Part shown: positions 1 to 8,247 of the stretch, piece after piece
Position numbering within the stretch: the stretch's first letter is position 1
Layout of the letters: each line of letters starts with the position of its first letter
DNA from: Fervidifonticultor_A octavus_A
GTDB lineage: Bacteria > Sysuimicrobiota > Sysuimicrobiia > Sysuimicrobiales > Humicultoraceae
Length of the DNA stretch: 56,935 bases
Direction: 5' to 3'
Assembly: GCA_031459655.1 (NCBI GenBank)
Contig: JAVKID010000005.1
Span: 1 to 56,935, forward strand
The notes under the pieces: generated by a model
Databases searched by the model: none
Told to the model about the DNA's origin: nothing
Seen by the model: only the letters and a program-made list of their open reading frames with translations
Translations under genes and position numbers: made by a program

Positions 1-2699
1 ATGATGATGACCTCGTCGCCTCCGTCGTGGCGCCGGATGTCCACCCGATCCCACCGGCCGCGCACCCGGGTGGCGCCCACCTGGAACGAGAACCGGCTCT
101 CGACCATGGTCGGGGTCGCCCCGGTCGCCTGCTGGAAGGCGAGGAACGTCGCCAGGACCTCGCGGCCTTCCGCCAGGCGCTGGTCCTCGTGCTCCCGGCT
201 GACGAAACCCTCCGTGACCCAGGCCTGCTCGAAGGCCCGGTACAGATCCTCCAGGGCGACCGGCTGCCCGCGCGAGCGGCGGCGGTTGTACTCCATGGCG
301 CCGGCGTGCACGGCGGTCCCATAGACGACCCGGTGATCGCGCAGCAGCGGGACCCGCAGGACGTGCGCGTACTTGTACTTCAGCGGGCAGACCTGGTAGT
401 CGTCGACCTGACGGAAGGAGAGGTGGATCGGGGCATCGGCCGGCACGATCCCTGGCAGCCCGCCAGAGACCTCGGGGGGATCGGCCGGCGGGGCGTGGCG
501 CGCGATGGCTTCCAGCGGTGAGGCGCGCACCGCGTCCGGGTCCACCCCCGGTTCGTCCAGGGCCTCCAGGACGAAGCGGCTGACCTTGCGCGGGCGGATG
601 CGGCCGTAGTCCCGCCCGCTGGTGAGGACCAACCGCTCCCGCGCACGGGTCATACCCACGTAGAAGAGCCGCCGTTCCTCCTGCAGGTGGCTGTCGCCGG
701 TGGGCAGGACCTCCTTGTCCCGGACCAGGTCATCGGGGAGCTCCAGCGGCTCGCTGCGCGACCGCGACGGGAACTTGTCCGCCACGCAGTTCACGATGAA
801 GACGATGGGGAACTCCAGGCCCTTGGCCTTGTGCACGGTTAGGATGTGGACGCCGTCAAAGTCGGGGTCGGGATCAGGCGTCGGCGGATCGTCGCCGGCG
901 GCGATCAGGTCTTCCATGCGACGCACGAACTCGGGCACCCGATCGTACACCGCGACATCACCGTGGCGCGCCACGATGTCAAACAGCCGCGCCAGGTTGG
1001 CCACCTTGGCTTCGTCGCCTGGCTCCCCCGAGGTTGCCAGACGGCGGATGTAGCCCGTGCGGGTGACCAGGTACTCGTAGAGCACGCGGCCGGTGGCGTG
1101 GTGGCGCATCAGGGTGCGCATCTCGTCCAGATCCTCCACCAGTCGCGCGATGGAGGCCCGGCTCTCCGGGGAGATCTCGGCTGTCAGTTCATCGAGGTCC
1201 CGGGGGGACCGTTCCTCCCGCAGACGCCGGAACAGGTACTCCAGGGACCGGTGGCGGCGGTGGGCGTGGCTCAGCGCGCGCGCCATGTCCGTGGGGTGGA
1301 TGAGATAGAGCGGTGAGGTGCCCAGATAGTAGAGGCTGAGGTTGTCGTCGGGATCGGCCAGGACGCGCAGGAACGCCATGGCCAGCCGGACTTCCTCGCG
1401 ATCATAGAGGCCGCGCGTGCCCGAGAACCACCAGGGGATGGCGCGCACATTGAGCGCGCGCATGAACGGTTCGGCGTCCTGGTTGGCCCGCACCAGGATC
1501 GCACAGTCACGGGCGCGGCCACCCCCGGCCAGGTGCTCGGCGATCATGGCGGCAACGGCGTCGGCCTCGTCGCTGAGGGTTTCGAAGCGCAGGTGCCGGA
1601 CGGGCGCGCCACCTGGCTTCTGCGCCACCAGGCGCTTGTCCAGTTGGCTGCGGATCTCGAGGCGGTCCGGGTTGTTGTGCTGGATGAGCCGGTAGGCCGC
1701 ATCGAGCACCGTCTGGGGGGAGCGGAAGTTCGCGGTGAGCACCACCTGGGCCGCGTCGGGATAGGCGGTCGTGAAGCCCAGGATATTGCTGATGGCCGCG
1801 CCGCGGAACTTGTAGATGGACTGGTCGTCGTCGCCCACCACGGTAATGTTGCGGTGGGGCGCCGCCAGCAGTTTGACCAGCTCGAACTGCGCATGGTTCG
1901 TGTCCTGGAACTCGTCGACCAGGATGTAGCGGAAGCGGTCCTGGTAGCGCCGCAGGATGTCGGGGCGGTCCCTGAAGAGCCGTAGCGGCAGGGCGATGAG
2001 GTCGCCGAAGTCTACCCGGCCGGTTGCGCGCAGCAGGCGCTGGTAGGCGGCGTAGACCCGCGCGAGTTCCAGGTGCGCTGCTGCGGCCTCGCGCAAGTCG
2101 GGCTGAGGGGCGGCCTCGGCCAGCAGCCGAAGAGCGTAGGCTTCGTAGGTCTCGGGGGAGATGTCTTCGTCCTTGGCCCGGCTGATCAGCGACAGGATGG
2201 CATCGATATAGCGCGTGGGATCTCCCGGCGGGCGGTAGCGCTCCAGCGGCATCTCGAACAGCCGGTCGCGGAAGAAGATGAACTGCTCGGCCCGCGACAG
2301 CACCCGGAAGTCCGGCCCCAGCCCGGCCTCCAGCGCCTGCTCCCGCAGGACGCGGTCACCGAATGCGTGAAACGTGCTGATCCAGGTGTCCACGTAGCCG
2401 TAGGGAACCATCTGGTCCACCCGGAGTTCCATTTCGGCCGCGGCCTTCTCGGTGAAGGTGAGCGCGAGGATCTCGGCAGGCCGGGCCCGTCGCGTCGCGA
2501 TCAGCCAGGCGATCCGCCTGGTGATCACCAGCGTCTTGCCCGTGCCGGCTCCGGCGACGATGAGGAGCGGTCCCTCCCCGTGCGTGACCGCAGCGGCCTG
2601 GGCGTCGGTCAGGCCCTCCAGCGCCCGCTCCGCGGCCTCGGGTCCCACACCGGGGAGGCGCGCCCCGAAGATGTCCAGGGCCAGCTGACCTCCCGGCAT
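1..2699 (-). CDS. UvrD/AddA-like helicase-nuclease, 3' end cut by window edge
   Basis: Superfamily 1 DNA helicase with a C-terminal nuclease domain, expected to act in double-strand break processing or repair. About 899 residues are visible from the ATG at 2699 and the frame is still open at base 1. Walker A AGAGTGKT lies at residues 49-56, the Walker B/motif II DEFQDT near 265, and motif VI (VGMTRARER) near 682. After the helicase core, a segment opening with a DDYQVCPLKYKY motif near 770 resembles the first Cys of the Fe-S-bound PD-(D/E)XK domains of AddB, AdnA/B and Cas4, and an RWDRVD motif near 883 would supply the first catalytic Asp. The ExK part lies outside the window. It follows recX by 10 bases, so it is probably co-transcribed with recA-recX. 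It is longer than UvrD/PcrA (about 730 residues), which argues for a helicase-nuclease fusion. Confidence 0.88.
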   Translation of the reverse strand, partial: MPGGQLALDIFGARLPGVGPEAAERALEGLTDAQAAAVTHGEGPLLIVAGAGTGKTLVITRRIAWLIATRRARPAEILALTFTEKAAAEMELRVDQMVPYGYVDTWISTFHAFGDRVLREQALEAGLGPDFRVLSRAEQFIFFRDRLFEMPLERYRPPGDPTRYIDAILSLISRAKDEDISPETYEAYALRLLAEAAPQPDLREAAAAHLELARVYAAYQRLLRATGRVDFGDLIALPLRLFRDRPDILRRYQDRFRYILVDEFQDTNHAQFELVKLLAAPHRNITVVGDDDQSIYKFRGAAISNILGFTTAYPDAAQVVLTANFRSPQTVLDAAYRLIQHNNPDRLEIRSQLDKRLVAQKPGGAPVRHLRFETLSDEADAVAAMIAEHLAGGGRARDCAILVRANQDAEPFMRALNVRAIPWWFSGTRGLYDREEVRLAMAFLRVLADPDDNLSLYYLGTSPLYLIHPTDMARALSHAHRRHRSLEYLFRRLREERSPRDLDELTAEISPESRASIARLVEDLDEMRTLMRHHATGRVLYEYLVTRTGYIRRLATSGEPGDEAKVANLARLFDIVARHGDVAVYDRVPEFVRRMEDLIAAGDDPPTPDPDPDFDGVHILTVHKAKGLEFPIVFIVNCVADKFPSRSRSEPLELPDDLVRDKEVLPTGDSHLQEERRLFYVGMTRARERLVLTSGRDYGRIRPRKVSRFVLEALDEPGVDPDAVRASPLEAIARHAPPADPPEVSGGLPGIVPADAPIHLSFRQVDDYQVCPLKYKYAHVLRVPLLRDHRVVYGTAVHAGAMEYNRRRSRGQPVALEDLYRAFEQAWVTEGFVSREHEDQRLAEGREVLATFLAFQQATGATPTMVESRFSFQVGATRVRGRWDRVDIRRHDGGDEVII

Positions 2700-2709
2700 C
2701 GCGGCAGGA

Positions 2710-3387
2710 TTAGACGGCGGGGTCGGCATCAGAGGACGCGGCGCGGCCCATGAGCGCGCGCAGGATGCGGGCGATCACATCGGGCGCAAACCCGCGGCGC
2801 TGGAGCCACATGCCCAGGCGACGGCGGGCGACGGCGGGCGGGAACCGCTGCAGTCGGCGCAGGCGCCCCCGCGCCTGTTCCAGCGCGAGGGCTTCCTCCG
2901 CGCCCTCGGGCAGTTCGGCAGCGATGGCCTCGGCCACGACGGAGGGCGCCACCCCTCGGGCCAACAGCTCGGCACGCAGGCGTCGGGGTCCGCTGGGCCG
3001 CAGGGCCACCCGGTCTCGAACCCAGGCCCGGGCGAACCGGGCGTCGTCGATCCACCCCGCGCGGTGCAGTTCGGTCATCACCGCCACGATCGTTCCACGA
3101 TCGAATCCCCTGCGGCGCAGCGCGGCCACGAGTTCAGCCCGGCTGCGCAGCCGGCGCTCCAGCAGGCGGAGGGCCGCGGCGCGCGCCTGCTGCCGCACCG
3201 CCGCATCGGCGATCCGGGCCGCGAGCTCCGCACTGACCTCGGCGCCCCCGGTCAGGCCCAGCGTCCGGACGGTGTCCGCATCGAGGCGAAAACTCCCCAG
3301 GCCCTCGAGGTCCACCCGGCACAGGTGAGGGTGCCGTGGCAGGGGGCGCACCTGCGCCACTCGCGCAACCGACCCCTCCCCGCTCAC
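2710..3387 (-). CDS. recX: RecX regulatory protein
   Basis: RecX binds RecA filaments and modulates recombinase and coprotease activity. The 225-residue product has the family's repeated three-helix pattern with short aromatic/basic motifs such as GWIDDARFARAWVRDR in the middle and RRLGMWLQRRGF near the end. The ORF opens with GTG at 3387, 33 bases after the recA stop, without a strong Shine-Dalgarno sequence, so translation may depend partly on coupling or on readthrough from recA. The N-terminal 60 residues are less conserved. The recA-recX order is the usual one, and the helicase-nuclease gene follows 10 bases downstream, giving a likely SOS-controlled repair operon. Confidence 0.9.
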   Translation of the reverse strand: MSGEGSVARVAQVRPLPRHPHLCRVDLEGLGSFRLDADTVRTLGLTGGAEVSAELAARIADAAVRQQARAAALRLLERRLRSRAELVAALRRRGFDRGTIVAVMTELHRAGWIDDARFARAWVRDRVALRPSGPRRLRAELLARGVAPSVVAEAIAAELPEGAEEALALEQARGRLRRLQRFPPAVARRRLGMWLQRRGFAPDVIARILRALMGRAASSDADPAV

Positions 3388-3420
3388 CGCCCGCCGTCCA
3401 AGCGCCGGTTCCGGTGGACC

Positions 3421-4488
3421 CTAGCCGCGGGTCCGCACCGGCACCGGGCGTCCCGGCGGCTCGGCCGCGGGCGCCATCTCGGCGGGAGTCTCCCGAGGGC
3501 GCAGGATCCCCCGGGCCTCGCGCACCCGGCGGTCGATCTCGCGGGCCACCTCCGGGTTGTTGTCCAGGAACTCCCGCGCATTGTCGCGGCCCTGACCCAA
3601 TCGCAGATCGCCGTAGGTGAACCAGGTGCCCGATCGCGTGATCAGGCCCATGGCCGTCGCCACGTCGAGGATGCTCCCGGTCCTCGAGATGCCGTGGCCG
3701 TAGAGGATGTCGAACTCGGCTTCGCGGAACGGCGGGGCCAGCTTGTTCTTCACGACCTTGACACGGGCACGCATCCCCTTGACCTCGTCGCCGCTCTTGA
3801 GGTTCTCGGTCTTGCGGATCTCCATTCGCACCGACGCGTAGAACTTCAGGGCACGGCCGCCAGTCGTCGTTTCCGGCGAGCCGAACATCACCCCGATCTT
3901 CTCGCGAATCTGGTTGATAAAGACCACGGTGGTGTGCGACTTGCTGATGGTTCCCACCAGCTTGCGCAGGGCCTGCGACATCAGGCGTGCCTGCAATCCC
4001 ACGTGGGCATCGCCCATCTCACCTTCGAGTTCGGCACGGGGCACGAGCGCCGCAACGGAGTCGACCACCACCACATCAACCGCGCCGCTGCGGACCAGCG
4101 TCTCGGCGATCTCCAGCGCCTGCTCGCCGGAATCGGGCTGCGAGAGCAGGAGGTTGTCCACGTCCACGCCCACGGCGCGCGCGTAGGACGGGTCCAGCGC
4201 GTGCTCGGCATCGATGAAGGCTGCCACGCCGCCCTCGCGCTGGGCCTCGGCGATGATGTGGTAGCCCAGCGTGGTCTTACCCGAGGCCTCCGGGCCGTAG
4301 ATTTCCACCACGCGCCCACGGGGCACGCCGCCCACTCCCAGGGCTAGGTCCAGCCCCAGGGCGCCGGTCGGGATCACCTCGACCTGGAGTCTGGCGGAGG
4401 CCTCGCCGAGCTTCATGATGGACCCCTTGCCAAACTGCTTCTCGATCTGCGAAAGGGCCAGGTCCAGCGCCCGCTGCCGATCCGTCAT
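3421..4488 (-). CDS. recA: RecA recombinase
   Basis: RecA forms the ATP-dependent filament for homologous recombination and triggers LexA self-cleavage. The product from ATG 4488 is 355 residues, with Walker A GPEASGKT at 65-72, the VVVVDSVAAL Walker B strand, the L1/L2 region with INQIREKIGVMFG followed by TTTGGRALKFY, and a conserved C-terminal domain ending in a Pro/Glu-rich tail. An in-frame upstream ATG at 4533 is rejected because it falls inside the promoter; ATG 4488 has AGGAGGT eight bases upstream (4497-4503). recX and a helicase-nuclease gene follow. A sigma70 promoter with a Gram-positive-type LexA box lies just upstream, so SOS induction is expected. Confidence 0.97.
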   Translation of the reverse strand: MTDRQRALDLALSQIEKQFGKGSIMKLGEASARLQVEVIPTGALGLDLALGVGGVPRGRVVEIYGPEASGKTTLGYHIIAEAQREGGVAAFIDAEHALDPSYARAVGVDVDNLLLSQPDSGEQALEIAETLVRSGAVDVVVVDSVAALVPRAELEGEMGDAHVGLQARLMSQALRKLVGTISKSHTTVVFINQIREKIGVMFGSPETTTGGRALKFYASVRMEIRKTENLKSGDEVKGMRARVKVVKNKLAPPFREAEFDILYGHGISRTGSILDVATAMGLITRSGTWFTYGDLRLGQGRDNAREFLDNNPEVAREIDRRVREARGILRPRETPAEMAPAAEPPGRPVPVRTRG

Positions 4489-4523
4489 GGTCCCCGACCT
4501 CCTGCACGGCGTGGGATAGTCAG

Positions 4524-4552
4524 AGGATACCAAACAAATGTTCGGATGTCAA
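4524..4552 (-). promoter_or_regulatory. recA promoter with LexA (SOS) box in the spacer
   Basis: On the minus strand there is TTGACA (4552-4547), a 17-base spacer and TATCCT (4529-4524). The spacer contains CGAACATTTGTTTG (4544-4531), which matches the Bacillus/actinobacterial LexA operator CGAAC-N4-GTTCG at nine of ten fixed positions. LexA bound here would directly block RNA polymerase. The position, about 36 bases upstream of the recA start, supports it as the recA promoter. Confidence 0.85.
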
Positions 4553-4608
4553 CCCCCGAAGATGCAGCGTGCTCGTGCCGATCTACCACATTTAGGGGTC
4601 CGAGCCCA

Positions 4609-5190
4609 TCAGGAATTCAATCCCTGGCCCAGGAACACCTGCTCCCAGGGGGTGTAGATGGGTCCTTCGGGGGTCAGGCGGCTCTCCATCACGGTCAGCG
4701 CCCGGACGTGTTCTGGGCCGATCACGACGCTCCGGAACCGGTGCAGCACGCGGACCAAGTCACCCCACTGGCGCTCGTCCCTGGCCCGGCCCAGTGTCAG
4801 GTGCGGCCGGAAGCGGCGCTGGTCGGCCGGGAATCCCGCCCTGGCCAGTGCACGGGCCAGGGCGGCGGCAAGATGCTCCAGCGCTTCGGCGCCCTCGGTG
4901 GTCCCGACCCAGACCACCCGGGGCCGCTCAAAGGTGGGAAAGGCGCCCAACCCGGCGATGGTGATCGAGAACGGCGCGCCGGCCCGAGCGACCTCCCGCG
5001 TGACCGCGGTGGCGCGCGCGACGTGGGCGGCGGAAATCTCGCTGAGGAAGCGCAGCGTGAAGTGGAGGTTCGCGGGTCGCACCCACCGCAGCCGCGCGCC
5101 GGCCGACCGCATCTGCTCCTGGAGATCGGCGAGGCGCCGCCGAGTTTCGTCGCTCACCTCCACGGCGATGAACGTCCGGTGCTGCGTCAC
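4609..5190 (-). CDS. thpR: RNA 2',3'-cyclic phosphodiesterase (ThpR/LigT)
   Basis: A 193-residue 2H-phosphoesterase that opens 2',3'-cyclic phosphates on RNA ends (family also called 2'-5' RNA ligase). Both HxT motifs are visible: HFTL at 43-46 and HLTL at 130-133, with normal spacing and full family length. The ATG at 5190 overlaps the cinA stop (ATGA), so the two genes are translationally coupled. The gene ends about 120 bases before recA, which has its own promoter. The cinA-thpR-recA order is also known from Deinococcus. What the cyclic phosphodiesterase does beside a competence/repair gene is not clear from the sequence. Confidence 0.92.
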   Translation of the reverse strand: MTQHRTFIAVEVSDETRRRLADLQEQMRSAGARLRWVRPANLHFTLRFLSEISAAHVARATAVTREVARAGAPFSITIAGLGAFPTFERPRVVWVGTTEGAEALEHLAAALARALARAGFPADQRRFRPHLTLGRARDERQWGDLVRVLHRFRSVVIGPEHVRALTVMESRLTPEGPIYTPWEQVFLGQGLNS

Positions 5191-6425
5191 CAGCGCAACA
5201 GGGCGAGCCGGATCAGGTTGAGCGCGGCCTGGGTCGCCAGGTGGCGGATCCCCGTCCGCCCGGCCCCATCGCCGAACCGCAGTTCTTCCGACCGGACGCC
5301 CGCCGGCGAGGCCATGGCCACGTAGACAAGTCCGACGGGCTTGTCCGGTGTGGCGCCAGTCGGGCCGGCGATCCCGGTGACCGCCACGGCGAGGTCGGCC
5401 CCGGCGCGGCTCCGGGCTCCCAGGGCCATCGCCTCCGCCACCGGGGCGCTCACCGCGCCGTGCGCGGCGATGAGCTCGGCCGGCACGCCGAGGTCGCGGA
5501 CCTTGGCGTCATTGCTGTACGCGACCGAGCCCGACAGGAGGAACGCGGAACTCCCCGGCGTCTCGGTCAGGCGCGCGGTCAGCAGCCCGCCAGTGCAGGA
5601 CTCGGCGACGGCCAGCGTCACCTGGCGCTCGACTAGGAGCCGGGCCACCACACCCTGGAGCGTCTCGTCATCGGCCCCGAAGACGGCATCCCCCAGCCGG
5701 GCCCGCAGGCGCCTTTCCATGTCGTCGATCAGCGTGGCGACCTCCTCGGGCCTCCCCTTGGCCGTAATGCGCAGGTGGACCTCACCGAGCCTGGCCAGCG
5801 GTGCGACGGTGGGGTTGGTTCCGTGAATGAGGTCGCGCACGCGCTCCTCCACCACGGATTCGCCCAGGCCGGCCACGCGCAGCACGCGCGAGCGGATCAC
5901 GACGTCCCCGGTCCTGGCCCGCAACCACGGAATCAGGCCTTCGACTGCCAGGCCCTCCATCTCGTGCGGCACGCCGGGGAACACGAAGATCGTCTTCTCG
6001 CCGGCCGGCACGCGGAGCCCGGGGGCCGTGCCGCGGCGGTTGGGGATCACCTCTGCGCCTCGGGGAATACGGGCCTGGCGGAAGATGGACTCCGGCGGCC
6101 TGCGCCGGCGCGCCTCGAAGAACGCCCTCAGCGCCTCCGCGACCGCCTCGTCGAAGACCAGCGGGAGTCCCACCGCCTCCGCGACCGCCTCCACCGTCAG
6201 GTCGTCCTCGGTGGGACCCAGCCCGCCGGTCGTGACCACCAGGTCGGCCCGGCTCAGCGCCAATCGCACGGCCGCCTGCACGCGTTCCAGGTTGTCGCCG
6301 ACCGTCTGCTTGTGGCGCACGTCCACTCCGTGCTCGGCCAGCAACCGGGCCAGGAAAACCGCGTTGGTGTCGGTGATCTGGCCCAGGAGCAGTTCGGTCC
6401 CGACCGAGATGATCTCAGCGCGCAT
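5187..6425 (-). CDS. cinA: CinA, nicotinamide-nucleotide amidohydrolase/COG1058 protein
   Basis: Two-domain, 412-residue CinA. The N-terminal MoaB/COG1058 domain (about 1-170) opens with AEIISVGTELLLGQ and carries TTGGLGPTEDD; this domain acts as an ADP-ribose pyrophosphatase in characterised members. The C-terminal PncC domain (about 255-412) carries AVAESCTGGLL and TGIAGPTGATPDKPVG, the signature of NMN deamidase in NAD recycling. It is complete and of normal length. It sits between a RodZ-like gene 21 bases upstream and thpR, which it overlaps by four bases. In many bacteria cinA lies next to recA and is linked with competence; here it is one gene removed. Confidence 0.95.
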   Translation of the reverse strand: MRAEIISVGTELLLGQITDTNAVFLARLLAEHGVDVRHKQTVGDNLERVQAAVRLALSRADLVVTTGGLGPTEDDLTVEAVAEAVGLPLVFDEAVAEALRAFFEARRRRPPESIFRQARIPRGAEVIPNRRGTAPGLRVPAGEKTIFVFPGVPHEMEGLAVEGLIPWLRARTGDVVIRSRVLRVAGLGESVVEERVRDLIHGTNPTVAPLARLGEVHLRITAKGRPEEVATLIDDMERRLRARLGDAVFGADDETLQGVVARLLVERQVTLAVAESCTGGLLTARLTETPGSSAFLLSGSVAYSNDAKVRDLGVPAELIAAHGAVSAPVAEAMALGARSRAGADLAVAVTGIAGPTGATPDKPVGLVYVAMASPAGVRSEELRFGDGAGRTGIRHLATQAALNLIRLALLRW

Positions 6426-6446
6426 CGGGTGAGGAGCCCCTGGGTC

Positions 6447-7286
6447 CTAGCGAGGAGTGTCCCTGGTGAATGTGCGGTCCACCACTTCTCCGGTCTGGCC
6501 GAGCACGCCGACGGGTCTCCCGTTGGCCGTCACCTGCACCGCGCCGGCGTTGCCGGCGCGCAGCGCGACCGTGGTGCGGCCCTGCCAGCGTTGAGAGTCA
6601 CCGGCCGCCAGGAAGCCTTCGAAGACCGGCTGATCATCCACGACCACCCGCAACCACGAACGGGCCGAGGCCTGGACTTCCACCGTCACCCCCTCCGGCG
6701 CGGCGGGCTCACCGGTCGGCCCTGCGACGGTCGCCGGGACCTGGGGCTGCGATTCATCATCCATCGTTGCCGGTTTCGAAGAGACGGTGCCGCCGGGTTC
6801 CAAGTCAGGCGGCGCGGCTGCCGGGGCCGACTCGCTGAACTCCCGGAACTGTCGGTACGAATAGACGGCCAGCGCCACGCCCGCGACCAGCACACACGCG
6901 ACCGCCATCGCCGTCCACCTGCGCCACCTCGGCTGGGAGACCGCCGGCGTCACCGCCGCGTCCAGACGGTGCAGGGACGCGACGGACCCCACGGCCCTGG
7001 CCGACATCACGGCATTCAGACGTCGGATCAGCGGTTCCGGGTCCAGGCCGAGTTCCTCGGCCACCAGGCGCAGGAACCCGCGCGCAAACGGCAGCGGGGG
7101 GAGTTCGTCGAAGCGCTCGTCCTCGAGGGCCGTCAGGTACTTGATCCGGACTTTCGTGCGGGCCTGCAGGTCGGCCAGCGAGACCCCGCGCTCGGCCCGC
7201 GCGCTCCGGAGGGCATGCCCGATTCCCTCTCCGGTGGTCCGTTCGCGAGGAACGGAAGACGTGGTCACGTGCCCGATCTTCCGCAC
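6447..7286 (-). CDS. rodZ: RodZ-like membrane HTH protein (DUF4115)
   Basis: A cytoplasmic helix-turn-helix domain of the HTH_25 type (about residues 20-90, with GIGHALRSARAERGVSLADL) is followed by one transmembrane segment (about 125-144) and an extracytoplasmic C-terminal domain (about 200-279) of the DUF4115 type. This is the RodZ layout; RodZ links MreB to the cell wall machinery, but many lineages carry looser relatives. No mreB is in the window. Starts: GTG 7286 is listed; GTG 7268, with GGAAG about nine bases upstream, is an alternative. It is downstream of psuG and upstream of cinA in the same orientation, with short gaps. Confidence 0.75.
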   Translation of the reverse strand: MRKIGHVTTSSVPRERTTGEGIGHALRSARAERGVSLADLQARTKVRIKYLTALEDERFDELPPLPFARGFLRLVAEELGLDPEPLIRRLNAVMSARAVGSVASLHRLDAAVTPAVSQPRWRRWTAMAVACVLVAGVALAVYSYRQFREFSESAPAAAPPDLEPGGTVSSKPATMDDESQPQVPATVAGPTGEPAAPEGVTVEVQASARSWLRVVVDDQPVFEGFLAAGDSQRWQGRTTVALRAGNAGAVQVTANGRPVGVLGQTGEVVDRTFTRDTPR

Positions 7287-7311
7287 TCGGGCGGCATTTC
7301 CCTCCGCGCCT

Positions 7312-8247
7312 CTAGGATGACGGGGCGCGCTCCTCCACGGACCAAGCTGCGGCGATTTCGGCCGCCAGGCGCGCGTTGGCCTCGAGCAACGCCAGGTTGG
7401 TCTCCACCGTCCGCCCTCCGGTGGCCTGGGCCAGCGCGTTCAGCAGGAACGGCGTCACCTCCGGGCCGGCGACCCCCTCCCTCCGGGCACGCGCCATTGC
7501 ATGGGCCACCGCGCGGTCCAGGTCCGGCGCGGCCAGCGCCACCGCAGCCGGCGGCGGCTGCACCACCAGGAGGGCGGCCTGACCTCCCATCCGCGTCCAG
7601 GCCCGAGCCATCGCCGCGATCTCCGCAGGGTGATCCACCCGGTGCGGGACCGAAAGGCCGCTCTCGTCCGTCAGGAACGCCGGCAGCGTCCCGGTCCGGT
7701 AGCCCACCACCGGCACACCGAGTGACTCGAGGGCCTCGGCGGTCCTGCGGTGGTCGCAGAAGACCTTGGCGCCCGCGCACACGACCACCAGAGGATACCG
7801 GCTCAACGCCACCAGGTCCGCCGAGACGTCACCCGCGCCCTCGGCGCCCAGGTGGACGCCGCCGATGCCGCCCGTGGCCATGACCCGGAGGCCCGCCGCG
7901 TGCGCGATGGCCAGCGTCCCGGCCACGGTGGTGCCGCCGGATCGCCGCCGGGCAACCGCAAACGCCAGATCGCGCTCGGAGAGTTTCAGGACCTGGGGCG
8001 CCGTGAGGAACTGCCACTCCCCCAGATCGATGCCGACCTCCACGCGGCCCTCTCTGACCGCGACCAGCGCCGGGAGCGCCCCGGCCTCCTCGACCGCTGC
8101 CCCCAGCCGGGACACCAGGCGGGCCGACGCCTCTGGCGGCAGACCGTGCGAGAACACCGCGCTCTCCAGCGCGACCACCGGGAGGCCGCCAGCAAGCGCC
8201 GCCGCGACCCGCGGGGCCACGAGAAGCCAGTCGGACGCCGGACGCAT
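7312..8247 (-). CDS. psuG: Pseudouridine-5'-phosphate glycosidase
   Basis: PsuG splits pseudouridine 5'-phosphate into uracil and ribose 5-phosphate, breaking a C-C glycosidic bond. The 311-residue product aligns by eye over its whole length with Escherichia coli PsuG. It keeps Glu28 in VVALESAVFSHG (E. coli Glu31), the Schiff-base Lys88 in VLKLSERDL (E. coli Lys93), the ATGGIGGVH loop and the Asn of TNLALLEANA near the C-terminus. Its ATG shares one base with the stop of the upstream kinase gene (TGATG), so the kinase and glycosidase are coupled, as expected for consecutive steps. It is the last catabolic gene of the nucleoside-uptake operon. Confidence 0.95.
   Translation of the reverse strand: MRPASDWLLVAPRVAAALAGGLPVVALESAVFSHGLPPEASARLVSRLGAAVEEAGALPALVAVREGRVEVGIDLGEWQFLTAPQVLKLSERDLAFAVARRRSGGTTVAGTLAIAHAAGLRVMATGGIGGVHLGAEGAGDVSADLVALSRYPLVVVCAGAKVFCDHRRTAEALESLGVPVVGYRTGTLPAFLTDESGLSVPHRVDHPAEIAAMARAWTRMGGQAALLVVQPPPAAVALAAPDLDRAVAHAMARARREGVAGPEVTPFLLNALAQATGGRTVETNLALLEANARLAAEIAAAWSVEERAPSS

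Noticed and set aside
6447..7286. DNA-binding transcription regulator for the psu operon
   Set aside because: The HTH is the RodZ type with a transmembrane segment and DUF4115 domain, so a soluble operon regulator is unlikely.
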